From JANNVK01 sp031430435 (GTDB lineage: Bacteria > Acidobacteriota > Blastocatellia > Pyrinomonadales > Pyrinomonadaceae), in the NCBI GenBank assembly GCA_031430435.1, contig JANPBM010000118.1, positions 1 through 64,000 of the forward strand: a stretch of DNA of 64,000 bases. The letters are read 5' to 3'. Position numbers and translations under genes: made by a program. Below, piece after piece: positions 17,177 to 25,215 of the stretch; within the stretch, counting starts at the first letter, position 1; the number at the start of each line of letters is the position of its first letter. The notes beneath the pieces were generated by a model that was not told the origin of the DNA, ran no database searches, and saw nothing but the letters and a program-made list of their open reading frames with translations.

Positions 17177-18067
17177 TTAGTATCCGCAATGATAATTCGA
17201 CCCTTCAAATGATTTTGCCCAACCGTCTTTACCTTTTGAATAAACGGTAAAACTGTTGCTCTCAAACGATTGCGTAACCGTGAAAATCTCGCTTGATCCG
17301 TCGCCGTCAACGTCGAAAATATCAAGTAAAAGCTCGTGATAAATTCCTTCGTCAACGTCTTTAATCGCACCGCTCATGACATCTTTTTGTTTGACGAATT
17401 GAAACGAATTTTGCGAAATTGTATATTTTCCGGCGGTGTCTTTTTCGGCGATAAAAAATAATAAAGCACGTTCGGTACCAAGCGTGGAAACCCAATACGA
17501 GCCAATGAATTCGGGCGTTCCGTCATTGTTTATATCAACGGCAGTCAGGTTTTGATAACGAAGCAGTTTTTGGCTTTTGGTTGAAACTTTGTTTTTTGTC
17601 AGTTCGGCGCGGATTACTTTTTCCAACTCGGTTCGTTCTGCCGGAGTCGGTGTGCGGCGAAAAGATTTGGTTGTTTTCGGCGTGGCGGCATTCGTTGCCA
17701 AAGCCATAATTAAACCTTTCAATTTCACTTTTGCGGAAGTTGTCGTAACGTCGCCGATATTTTTGCCGCAACCGCCGACATCGTTACCTTTAATTGCCGT
17801 AACTTTTCCCGTAACTCCGCCGCCGAAAATTAGATCATAAGTCGATTTCGGTTTGTAATACGCGCGGATAAAATCGGCGAGAGCTTTGCCGTCCGCGTCG
17901 CCGCCGATTGGCTCGGTTAATTTGCCGTCTTCAATAAACGCAATCGGTTCGATTGATTTTCCGTCGAACGTAACCGCGAAAATCGCCTTTTTTATCGCCG
18001 TTTTCTGTGCGAAAATAACACTCGCAAACACTGTTACCAATAAACTAAGGGTAATTATTTTTTTCAT
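17177..18067 (-). CDS. Secreted protein of unknown function with Ca-loop-like repeats
   Basis: A 296-aa protein with a clear signal peptide (MKKIITLSLLVTVFASVIFA, cleavage near AQK). Two acidic loops, DINNDGTPEF and DVDGDGSSEI, match the DxDxDG calcium-binding loops seen in EF-hand/FG-GAP-like secreted proteins. Three to four Cys are present, including the C-terminal CGY. No enzyme family was recognised. It is a monocistronic candidate, preceded by the broken membrane-protein gene and followed by a terminator-like hairpin. Confidence 0.75.
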   Translation of the reverse strand: MKKIITLSLLVTVFASVIFAQKTAIKKAIFAVTFDGKSIEPIAFIEDGKLTEPIGGDADGKALADFIRAYYKPKSTYDLIFGGGVTGKVTAIKGNDVGGCGKNIGDVTTTSAKVKLKGLIMALATNAATPKTTKSFRRTPTPAERTELEKVIRAELTKNKVSTKSQKLLRYQNLTAVDINNDGTPEFIGSYWVSTLGTERALLFFIAEKDTAGKYTISQNSFQFVKQKDVMSGAIKDVDEGIYHELLLDIFDVDGDGSSEIFTVTQSFESNSFTVYSKGKDGWAKSFEGSNYHCGY

Positions 18068-18071
18068 ATTT

Positions 18072-18520
18072 TTATAATTTAATCACTTGAAAAACTAAAG
18101 TTAATTGCAGACTGACTGCAACAAATAACGAGATCGCAAACGAAAGAAACCATTGCAATCCGACTTGATTTTTGCGAACTGTGCGGTAATACAACGCCAA
18201 CATACACACCACAGCCGCAATTAACGAACCGACAAAAAACTCGGGATTATCGGCAAAACCCAACAAACGAGCCGCACAATACGGCAATAACATCACCGAA
18301 CCGACAAGGCAAACCAAAGAAATTCCGTAGATGAACGACCGGTTCTTTTCCTTCAAAAACAGCAACGCAAGCAAAATCTGCAACGACCGGTTTCCGCCCG
18401 CAATGCCGCAACTTAAAAGTTCTTGCGATTGCGTCTGATACAAATTGCTGACCGCGATAAAACGGTGCCGAGGAAAAAATAAATTGTTGCTTGAACAATA
18501 TATTTTGAATCGGAACTCAT
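18072..18520 (-). pseudogene. Four-helix membrane protein with a frameshift near 18460
   Basis: The frame from 18072 upstream encodes four hydrophobic helices, with IAGGNRSLQILLALLFL, ISLVCLVGSVMLLPYCA, FFVGSLIAAVVCMLALYY and FLSFAISLFVAVSLQLTL. Its own N-terminus beyond about residue 24 is implausible. In the neighbouring frame an ATG at 18518-18520 starts MSSDSKYIVQATIYFFLGTV and leads straight to the tttt run (minus strand) at 18459-18462. Adding one T there joins FFLGTV to FIAVSNLYQTQ in a continuous membrane protein. This is either a real frameshift or a homopolymer sequencing error. The function is unknown. Confidence 0.6.
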
Positions 18521-18523
18521 ATT

Positions 18524-18934
18524 TTACCAAACAATTTTCACAAGATTTGAATCAATAATCGATTGATTTCTGGTTAAAACCGCAACGCTGAAACCTTGTT
18601 TTTCAAGCAAAAGAGCCGATGAAGTAATCAACTTATCGTGCATTTCGGGAACGGTTGAAGCATTCAAACTTTCCAGCAAAATTTCGACCGTCAAAGGTTA
18701 AATCTCAATTCGTTTATCGGCAAAAATATCTTGTAAAAGAGTTTGTACATCAGGGATTTTTGTTCTGCCTTTTTGCACTATATCTATTGCTTCTGCAAGT
18801 GCAATAATTGGCAAAACTAAAACTGAATCAGGATTTTGAAAAACAATTTCTGCATTACTGCCAAGACGCGAATTTCCAACCAAATGCCAAATTAAAGCGT
18901 GAGTATCAACGATGTATTTATCAATCATTTCCAC
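18524..18934 (-). pseudogene. VapC-like PIN toxin interrupted by in-frame stop
   Basis: The open part (18698-18934, 78 codons) begins MEMIDKYIVDTHALIWHL, a VapC start with the first catalytic Asp, and includes the Glu of ALAEAIDIV. It ends at a TAA (18698-18700). The same frame then continues without further stops to 18524, encoding LTVEILLESLNASTVPEMHD and the segment with ITSSALLL, LTRNQSI and KIVW. That is exactly the missing PIN C-terminus, including the MHD Asp. One base change in a codon such as TAT would create the stop. The truncated product lacks the last acidic residues and is probably inactive. The antitoxin gene upstream is intact and overlaps by 10 bases. Confidence 0.8.
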
Positions 18935-19167
18935 TCTTCCTCGTTAAAATGATACTCGGCAAGTTTAAAATCCTCGTCTGTTGTTTCCGGTCCCGGAAAG
19001 TTTTTATATTTGCCATAAACTAAACCTGTTTGTTGCCCGGTATTTGCACGTTTAATTGGCAGAATTTTGCGACGTAAATCAGTCATCAACTTTTGCACTA
19101 ATGTCATAGTTTCATCAGCCGAAAGTTTTCCCGCACGTTCTAAAATCAAATCAACTTCGTTTGTCAT
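18925..19167 (-). CDS. Putative antitoxin partner of the VapC-like gene
   Basis: An 80-aa protein (MTNEVDLILERAGKLSADET). The helical N-terminal half is followed by an acidic, aromatic tail (ETTDEDFKLAEYHFNEEEWK) typical of antitoxins that wrap around PIN toxins. It precedes and overlaps the VapC-like frame by 10 bases, the standard antitoxin-toxin order. No DNA-binding family was firmly recognised. Its persistence beside a broken toxin suggests the break is recent. Confidence 0.7.
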   Translation of the reverse strand: MTNEVDLILERAGKLSADETMTLVQKLMTDLRRKILPIKRANTGQQTGLVYGKYKNFPGPETTDEDFKLAEYHFNEEEWK

Positions 19168-19176
19168 AAAACACCT

Positions 19177-20748
19177 CTAAAGTTTTTGCGTTACCATTTT
19201 ACCTTGCATAAACTGCAAAAGATATTCGCGTCCGCCGGCTTTTGAATCGGTTCCGCTCATATTAAAACCGCCGAACGGATGAACGCCGACTAACGCTCCC
19301 GTGCATTTTCGATTCAAATAAAGGTTTCCGACGTGAAATTCCGCCCGTGCTTTTTCCAAATTTTCTTGGCTCGCCGAATAAACCGCTCCCGTCAAACCGT
19401 ATTCCGTATCGTTGGCAATTTCAATCGCGTGATCGAAATCTTTTGCCGTGATAACCGCCAAAACCGGTGCGAAAATCTCTTGCTGTTCGATTGTGTCGAG
19501 CGGTTTTACGTTGTCGATAATTGTCGGATTAACATAAAAACCTTTGGAATCATCAGTTGTTCCGCCCAAGACGACTTTTCCGCCTTCCGCAATTCCTTGG
19601 GCAATCATTTTTGCCGCATTGTCGAACGATTTTTGATTGATAACGGCTGTAACATTCGTGTCGCCGTCGGTCGGAAGTCCGATTTTCAAAGTTTCGGCGA
19701 TGGTGATAATTTTTTCCATCAATTCATCGTGAACATCTTGGTGAACAATCAAACGCGAACACGCGGAACATTTTTGTCCTTGAAAGCCGAATGCGGATGA
19801 AACAATTCCCGCCGCCGCATCGTCTAAATTCGCATCGTTATTGACGATAATCGCATCTTTTCCGCCCATTTCGGCAACCACACGCTTCATCCAAATTTGT
19901 CCCGGAACAGTTTTCGCGGCAGTTTCGTAGATGTGCAAACCGACATTTTTTGAACCTGTGAACGATACGAAACGAATTTTCGGACTGCTCACAAGTGTTT
20001 CGCCGACAATCGTGCCGCTGCCGACAACATAATTGACAACGCCTTTCGGCAGACCGATTTCTTCGAGCAATTCCATAAACTTATAGCAAATTGTCGGAGC
20101 ATCGGGCGAAGGTTTCAGCACCGTTGTGTTGCCGCAAACGACCGCAGACATTGTCATTCCGAGCATAATTGCGAGCGGGAAGTTCCACGGCGGAATAATC
20201 GCGCCAACGCCAAGCGGAATATATTCAAGCCGATTATCTTCGCCGGCAAGCGGTGTAATCGGTTGTTTTTCCGACCAACGGAGCAAATCGCGTCCGTAAA
20301 GCTCAAGAAAATCAATCGCTTCGGCAGTATCGCCGTCGGCTTCTGCCCAAGTTTTGCCCGTTTCAAACGACATCCACGCCGAATAATAATGCTTTCTTTC
20401 GCGGATTATCGCCGACAGCCGAAACAGATAATCGGCACGTTCTTCGGCGGAAACATATTTCCACGTTTTGAACGCTTCCGTCGCGGCTTCGATTGCTTTA
20501 TTCGTCAATTCCACGTCAGAATCTGCGTCCGAAAACACGCCGACAACTTGTGATTTCTCAGCCGGATTGATGCTCGAAAACTTTTTGTCGAGCATAATTT
20601 TTTCGCCGCCGATAATAATCGGATATTCGCGTCCCAATTCCGACCGCACTTTTTCAATCGCCTCACGCATTGCTTGGGCGTTCGCGGGTTGTGAAAAATC
20701 GGTAAACGGTTCGTTCTTAAATTCGTCTGATACTTTTTTTGTTTGCAT
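19177..20748 (-). CDS. pruA: L-glutamate gamma-semialdehyde (P5C) dehydrogenase
   Basis: A 523-aa aldehyde dehydrogenase of the RocA/PruA type, oxidising glutamate semialdehyde (from P5C) to glutamate with NAD in proline catabolism. The active-site Glu motif is VAEMGGKDAIIV and the catalytic Cys motif is GFQGQKCSACSRLIV. The C-terminal HPFGGFNMSGTDSKAGG is characteristic of the group, and PPWNFPLAIMLGM is the substrate/NAD region. No proline dehydrogenase (putA/fadM) is adjacent. It is separated by only 9 bases from the downstream antitoxin gene, which may simply have inserted there. Confidence 0.94.
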   Translation of the reverse strand: MQTKKVSDEFKNEPFTDFSQPANAQAMREAIEKVRSELGREYPIIIGGEKIMLDKKFSSINPAEKSQVVGVFSDADSDVELTNKAIEAATEAFKTWKYVSAEERADYLFRLSAIIRERKHYYSAWMSFETGKTWAEADGDTAEAIDFLELYGRDLLRWSEKQPITPLAGEDNRLEYIPLGVGAIIPPWNFPLAIMLGMTMSAVVCGNTTVLKPSPDAPTICYKFMELLEEIGLPKGVVNYVVGSGTIVGETLVSSPKIRFVSFTGSKNVGLHIYETAAKTVPGQIWMKRVVAEMGGKDAIIVNNDANLDDAAAGIVSSAFGFQGQKCSACSRLIVHQDVHDELMEKIITIAETLKIGLPTDGDTNVTAVINQKSFDNAAKMIAQGIAEGGKVVLGGTTDDSKGFYVNPTIIDNVKPLDTIEQQEIFAPVLAVITAKDFDHAIEIANDTEYGLTGAVYSASQENLEKARAEFHVGNLYLNRKCTGALVGVHPFGGFNMSGTDSKAGGREYLLQFMQGKMVTQKL

Positions 20749-20760
20749 ATAATTAGCTAA

Positions 20761-21096
20761 TTAGCCTAAAATTTGTTGAATAATATTTCGTAAATTGTTT
20801 TCGTCTGAAATCTCAAGACTGCCAAGTTTTTTGATGACTATACTTTCTTCAATCGTAGTAAAAACAGGTTTTATCAGCGAGGTTTTTAAAAGTCCTGCTT
20901 TTTGCCACGCTATTATTTCCATTTCACCGAAATTTAATGGCATTCTAACTCTTCCCGTAATTGCCATCAATATCAAATCACTATGCCGCTGATTGAAAGT
21001 TGTTGAATTTACAACAACTGCAGGACGTTTTTTTGAACCTGTTTGGTCGGTATAAGGAAATGGAACGAGCAAAATATCGCCGAAATTATAGTTCAT
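20761..21096 (-). CDS. MazF/PemK-type mRNA interferase toxin
   Basis: A 111-aa protein from the ATG at 21094-21096 (MNYNFGDILLVPFPYTDQTG). It has the PemK/MazF signature GDILLVPFPYTD...KRPAVVV and a conserved Thr/Ser segment near ITGRVR. The product is a probable sequence-specific endoribonuclease. The alternative upstream ATGs (21117) would lie deeper in the antitoxin gene. The start overlaps the end of the DUF2281 gene by 11 bases, so expression is coupled. Confidence 0.87.
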   Translation of the reverse strand: MNYNFGDILLVPFPYTDQTGSKKRPAVVVNSTTFNQRHSDLILMAITGRVRMPLNFGEMEIIAWQKAGLLKTSLIKPVFTTIEESIVIKKLGSLEISDENNLRNIIQQILG

Positions 21097-21283
21097 CGTA
21101 AATTGCATCCTCATCATTATCCCAAACCTTATTGAGAGCAGTTTCGGAAAGCTTCATTGCAGATTGAACAAGTTTTCGATCTTCACGCTGCATCAAAAAA
21201 TCAACAAAATCAACGACCTCAGCAATTTTCTGCGGCGGTAATACTTTTATTTTCTCGAATAATATATTTTCGGCTGGCATCAT
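21086..21283 (-). CDS. DUF2281 antitoxin of the MazF-like toxin
   Basis: A 65-aa protein (MMPAENILFEKIKVLPPQKI). The segment LPPQKIAEVVDFVDFLMQRE is the typical DUF2281 helix, with PPxKxxEVxDFVDFL. The acidic C-terminus (WDNDEDAIYDEL) fits toxin contact. DUF2281 proteins are short antitoxins paired with PemK/MazF or VapC toxins. Confidence 0.85.
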   Translation of the reverse strand: MMPAENILFEKIKVLPPQKIAEVVDFVDFLMQREDRKLVQSAMKLSETALNKVWDNDEDAIYDEL

Positions 21284-21300
21284 AGATACTATTTCTCCTA

Positions 21301-21489
21301 TTATTTTCGTTCAGCAATTTCAAGAACTCTTTGAAGTCTGCCGGTATTTGGTTCATAACCGTATGCAATTTGTCTCAAAAGTTCTAGTGCAACTAATCTT
21401 TCTTCGGGCGGACGCGATTGCCAATACTCATTGTCGTCCGATGACTTTATCGAAGTAACTTTGATTACCGTGCGGTCAATTTTTAACAT
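21301..21489 (-). CDS. Small conserved-type protein, possible TA accessory
   Basis: A 62-aa protein (MLKIDRTVIKVTSIKSSDDN) whose core WQSRPPEERLVALELLRQIA and YGYEPNTGRLQRVLEI recall short proteins that precede nucleotidyltransferase-like toxins in many genomes. No such partner is present here; the downstream genes are the DUF2281/MazF pair, 17 bases away. It may be a leftover from a second module or part of this operon. The function is not established. Confidence 0.6.
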   Translation of the reverse strand: MLKIDRTVIKVTSIKSSDDNEYWQSRPPEERLVALELLRQIAYGYEPNTGRLQRVLEIAERK

Positions 21490-21581
21490 TTCGTCTCGTG
21501 TTCTAATTAACTTATTTTCTTGGTAATAATCTAAAGCCTCAATTTTCGCTTTACCTTTTACCCTTTACCTTTGCCCCGAAA

Positions 21582-22097
21582 TCAATCCCATTTGCCCGTT
21601 TTCTGCATTCGTTTGATCTTTTGTTTTGCCAACTGCCGTTTCAGCGTTGTCATTCTGTCCAAAAAAACAATTCCGTCGCAATGATCTGTTTCGTGCAAAA
21701 CGCAACGAGCTTCTAAATCTTCTACTTCCAATTCAAAATATTCGCCGTTTACATCTTGTGCTTTGACGACCGTTCGCAAACTTCTTTCAACCTTTTGATA
21801 AAGTCCGGGGAACGATAAACAACCTTCATCGCCGTATTGTTCGCCTTCAACTGAAACAATTTCGGGGTTGATAAAGGCAATTTTTGCTTCGGCATCTTCG
21901 CCGTTTGAGCAATCCATCACGAAAAGTCTTTGTGAAACCGCGACTTGCGGTGCGGCAAGTCCGACACCTTTTGCATCATACATTGTTTCAAACATATCCG
22001 CGACAAGTTTTTTCAACTCGTCGTCGAATTCCGTTACGGGCTTTCCGACTTTTAATAATACAGGTTCAGGATAATGAACAACTTTCAGCAACGACAT
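21582..22097 (-). CDS. def: Peptide deformylase
   Basis: A 171-aa metalloenzyme that removes the N-formyl group from nascent proteins. All three family motifs are visible: GVGLAAPQV (GxGxAAxQ), EGCLSFPG (with the metal-binding Cys) and HETDHCDG (HExDH metal ligands and catalytic Glu). The C-terminal extension QLAKQKIKRMQKTGKWD is basic. It forms a short minus-strand run with the following uncharacterised 172-aa gene upstream. Confidence 0.95.
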   Translation of the reverse strand: MSLLKVVHYPEPVLLKVGKPVTEFDDELKKLVADMFETMYDAKGVGLAAPQVAVSQRLFVMDCSNGEDAEAKIAFINPEIVSVEGEQYGDEGCLSFPGLYQKVERSLRTVVKAQDVNGEYFELEVEDLEARCVLHETDHCDGIVFLDRMTTLKRQLAKQKIKRMQKTGKWD

Positions 22098-22120
22098 ATT
22101 TCTATTTTATAAGTTAAAAG

Positions 22121-22639
22121 CTAAAACGTAAAATGTTTTATTCGTTTGCCGATTTTTATCCACATTGCAAAGCCTTTTTTCGGCTCGAAAGTTTCAGTAT
22201 TATAGTTTAACAAGATAAATTTGAACAATTTTCCGTCACCGAAGACTTCGAGTTTTGCTTGCTCGAACTTTGCCGCGTCTTTTGTTTCGATTTGCTTGGT
22301 TTGCAAGTATTTACAGAATTCTATTGCATCTTCAAGATGTTTTTTGACACTTTGCGGATTGTAATTGTTTGTAAATTCGCGGAAATTTGTTTGGAAACTT
22401 CTCGCTAAAACTTTGTGCGTCAACGGTAATAACTTTTCGACTTCACGCAGACGTTTGACGAACAACGATTCGGAGAAAAAGTTAAGCTCATCGGGCATTA
22501 CTTTTGTCAGTTCAACAATTTCGGCTTCGTTCAAATTGTTTTCCGCGCCGATTTTTAAAGGTTCGTTCAGAAAAGCGCGCCGAAATTGTTCGTCCGTGTA
22601 AAGTCTTGCCAGTAAGTTTTGTTGTTCTAAAAGACTCAT
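22121..22639 (-). CDS. Uncharacterised helical protein
   Basis: A 172-aa protein from the ATG at 22637-22639 (MSLLEQQNLLARLYTDEQFR). The frame runs to 22675, but the added residues (Phe/Tyr-rich) look like non-coding sequence. It is mostly helical: an N-terminal LLARLYTDEQFRRAFL motif resembling short helical domains in anchor or regulatory proteins, a middle with RLREVEKLLPLTHKVLARSF, and a C-terminal beta-like region with FILLNYNTETFEPKKGF. No enzymatic motif was recognised. It lies 23 bases upstream of def on the same strand. Confidence 0.7.
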   Translation of the reverse strand: MSLLEQQNLLARLYTDEQFRRAFLNEPLKIGAENNLNEAEIVELTKVMPDELNFFSESLFVKRLREVEKLLPLTHKVLARSFQTNFREFTNNYNPQSVKKHLEDAIEFCKYLQTKQIETKDAAKFEQAKLEVFGDGKLFKFILLNYNTETFEPKKGFAMWIKIGKRIKHFTF

Positions 22640-22723
22640 CGAGTAAAAGTAAAAAGTAAAAAGGCAAAAGTTCAAAATTGTCTTTCATCCTTTTTCATCC
22701 TTTTTATCGCATGCAAATTGTTT

Positions 22724-24406
22724 TTATTTCGCCGTTTTGCTCTTCGTCATCACCAATTCGCCGAGGTTGAGGCTTTTGAGCGGTATCTTCTCTTCGTTGT
22801 CGAAATTTATCTTCAGCGGCTTAGTTTCCAAGTTAAAAGTAAACGTCTGCAACTTGTTTTCTATCAACAATTTTTCTTTTTTGATACCGCTTTCCGACAG
22901 AATTTCGATTTCCAACGGCAACCGAAACACATTTTGCGATTGATTTTGTTCAAAGGTAAGTTTGAGCGTTTTCGCGGTTACGTCAAAACTCTGCTTGATA
23001 CTTATTTTCGGATAACCGACACCGTAAATCCATTGTTTCCAAAACCAATCGAGCTTTTTGCCCGATGTTTCCTCAAACACTTTTTGCAAATCGGTTGATT
23101 CGACGTTGGCAAATTTATGTCTGTCGAGATAAATGTTGATCGATTTCCAAAAAACTTCATCGCCGACTTCTTGTCGCAAGGTGTGAATAACCGCACTGCC
23201 TTTCTGATAAGTTATCGTATCAAAAACGTTTTCGTCGGGTTTGGCATAAACATTAAAAAGTCCGTGTTTTCGTTTAGAACTCGCTTCTTCGGCAAAATAT
23301 GCTTCGGTATCTTCGCGGATTTTGCGGGTATAATCGCCTTTTCCAAACGCTTTTTCACGATACGCGGCTTCCATATAAGTTGCAAAACCTTCGTTCAGCC
23401 ACAATTCCGACCAATTTCCGCACGTAACCATATTCCCGAACCACGAATGCGCGAGTTCGTGCGAAACTAAATCGATTACCAAAGGTTTGCCGAAATCATA
23501 ATCAGTCAGCGAAACGGTCGTATCTTGCAACATTGTCGCCGTAATGTTTTCCATTCCTTCGTAACTGTCGAATCCGCCCGCCATTATTTGATCGTATTTA
23601 TTAAACGGATATTCGATGCCGAGAAGTTGTTCGTAAATAACGAAAATGTTTTTTGTAAAGTTAAAAGATTTGTCGAAAAGGTCTTTCCGGCTCGGATAAA
23701 TGTAATAGCCGAGCGGTATATTTTTATACTTTTCCTCTACTTTTGCGTATTTGCCGATGGCAAACGACACTAAATAAGTTGAATGGACAAACGGCGTTTT
23801 ATAATGCCAAGTCTTGGTGTTGTTCGGGTTGTCTTTGATGTCCAAAAGTTCGCCGTTGGCAATTACGGTCTCGTCTTTGTCGGCTGTAATGTATTGTTCG
23901 GTGGTTGCTTTGTCGTCCGGAAAGTCATAATTAGGAAACCAAAACCTGTTTTCGGCAGGTTCGCCGTGCGACCATATTTGCGACGAATGCGCATTAAAGT
24001 TCGATTTATCTTCGGGAATAAAATGCACGCCGAGTTTGGGTTTGACGACTTTGTAAATTAACCGAACGGCAATCTCTTCGCCTGCTTTGTAAGGTTTATC
24101 GAGCGTTACCGAAACCTTTTCGCCGATTACTTTGTATGCCAAACCGACTTCCGAGTTTTCGAGTTTCACCGATTGAAACAAAAGATTCACCGCATCGAGT
24201 TCAAGCACGGAAAAATTATCTTGCAGAGGCGTAAAACGAACCGTTGTCTCGCCGAAAACAGTTTTTGTTTTGACCTCAAAACTTGTCCGAATAACATAAT
24301 GCCGAACATCATACGTCCGTTGTCGATTAAAACCGGTCGCGGTTTGCGAAAATACGGGAAAGTAAAAAGTAATAATCAAAAAGGCAAAAGTAAAAATAGC
24401 TTTCAT
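22724..24406 (-). CDS. M1 family aminopeptidase, exported
   Basis: A 560-aa zinc aminopeptidase from the ATG at 24404-24406. A signal peptide (MKAIFTFAFLIITFYFPVFS) is followed by the N-terminal saddle domain, the exopeptidase motif YEGMENITATM (GAMEN variant) and HELAHSWFGN with the third ligand Glu in WLNEGFATYME. The catalytic Tyr region is ITYQKGSAV. It removes N-terminal residues of peptides in the periplasm. It is shorter than PepN (about 870 aa) and lacks the C-terminal helical domain, like other secreted bacterial M1 enzymes. Confidence 0.92.
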   Translation of the reverse strand: MKAIFTFAFLIITFYFPVFSQTATGFNRQRTYDVRHYVIRTSFEVKTKTVFGETTVRFTPLQDNFSVLELDAVNLLFQSVKLENSEVGLAYKVIGEKVSVTLDKPYKAGEEIAVRLIYKVVKPKLGVHFIPEDKSNFNAHSSQIWSHGEPAENRFWFPNYDFPDDKATTEQYITADKDETVIANGELLDIKDNPNNTKTWHYKTPFVHSTYLVSFAIGKYAKVEEKYKNIPLGYYIYPSRKDLFDKSFNFTKNIFVIYEQLLGIEYPFNKYDQIMAGGFDSYEGMENITATMLQDTTVSLTDYDFGKPLVIDLVSHELAHSWFGNMVTCGNWSELWLNEGFATYMEAAYREKAFGKGDYTRKIREDTEAYFAEEASSKRKHGLFNVYAKPDENVFDTITYQKGSAVIHTLRQEVGDEVFWKSINIYLDRHKFANVESTDLQKVFEETSGKKLDWFWKQWIYGVGYPKISIKQSFDVTAKTLKLTFEQNQSQNVFRLPLEIEILSESGIKKEKLLIENKLQTFTFNLETKPLKINFDNEEKIPLKSLNLGELVMTKSKTAK

Positions 24407-24591
24407 TGCAATTATGATAGCGAAAAAGAAAGGCAACTGACAACGGGAAATGGAAACCGGAGAATAAAAAGGCAAGAATTTTGGTCGGATAAGTTTTTAT
24501 TGCGTAAACAAGTCTTTTCGGTTATATTTGTGGAAAAGATTTTTAGTAATAAATGTTTTAGTTTTAGATTTGAAAGGCGAGAGATTAATTT

Positions 24592-24966
24592 ATGGACGAA
24601 AAATTTACAGCTACATTTTTGGCAGTCTTTTTAACCGAAACAATAAAGAATGTTGCCAAAGGTTCAGCCAATTGGTTAAAAGATAATGGCGAGTTTTTGT
24701 TTTATAATGAAATTACACAACTTAGTTTAGACGAATATGCAACGGTGGAAGAAATTGCCTTACAACTTGAAGCCAAGCCGGAAATGGTTAAAGTAATTCA
24801 AAATAAAGTTGATGAAAGTCCCGATTTTGTTAAAGAATTATTTGAAACTGTAAAAGAGCAAACTCAAAAACAATTCGATGCAAAAAATGTTGTCAACGCA
24901 AAGAATGTCGGCACAATTATTAATGATTCAAATGCTCCGACTACGATTACAAATAATTTTTCGTAA
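24592..24966 (+). CDS. Small helical protein with C-terminal NLR-matching motif (putative effector/adaptor)
   Basis: A 124-aa protein preceded by a purine-rich AAAGGCGAGAG. Residues about 1-98 are helical; the first 25 (MDEKFTATFLAVFLTETIKN) form an amphipathic/hydrophobic helix, followed by acidic segments with VEEIALQLEAKPEMVKVIQN. The C-terminus (105-123) is NVGTIINDSNAPTTITNNF, shared with the N-terminus of the NB-ARC protein encoded 250 bases downstream (12 of 19 identical). A domain plus a C-terminal motif repeated at the N-terminus of an adjacent NLR is the known layout of bacterial amyloid signalling motifs. The helical domain could be a membrane-acting effector of the Bell/HeLo kind, which is inference; no family was recognised. 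Confidence 0.75.
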   Translation: MDEKFTATFLAVFLTETIKNVAKGSANWLKDNGEFLFYNEITQLSLDEYATVEEIALQLEAKPEMVKVIQNKVDESPDFVKELFETVKEQTQKQFDAKNVVNAKNVGTIINDSNAPTTITNNFS

Positions 24967-25012
24967 AATTTGAAACCGGTTTGCAGTTCGGCTTTGCTGA
25001 AAGCAATAAATT

Positions 25013-25158
25013 TAATAGCGTCGGGAGAATCCCGACGTTGCAAAAACCAAATCGTTTTGACGCTGTAAGTGTCAAATAAATAATCACTAACGTTCGTCAC
25101 TTTCAGCGACGGATTATTTTGTCGGCAAAGTTCGTCGGGATGCTCCCGACGCTATTAA
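25013..25158. repeat. Palindromic intergenic element, family C copy 1
   Basis: Terminal arms TAATAGCGTCGGGAG and CTCCCGACGCTATTA (24 of 25 bases complementary over the full arms) enclose about 90 bases containing GACGCTGTAAGTGTC and CACTTTCAGCGAC. The same ingredients recur in the element at 63073-63359. It lies between the small helical gene and the STAND gene and could fold into a large hairpin in the transcript. Confidence 0.75.
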
Positions 25159-25215
25159 CTCGGTCGCCGTCAGCGACATAACTCGGAAGTTTTATATTCC
25201 GTAAACTATTTTTAT

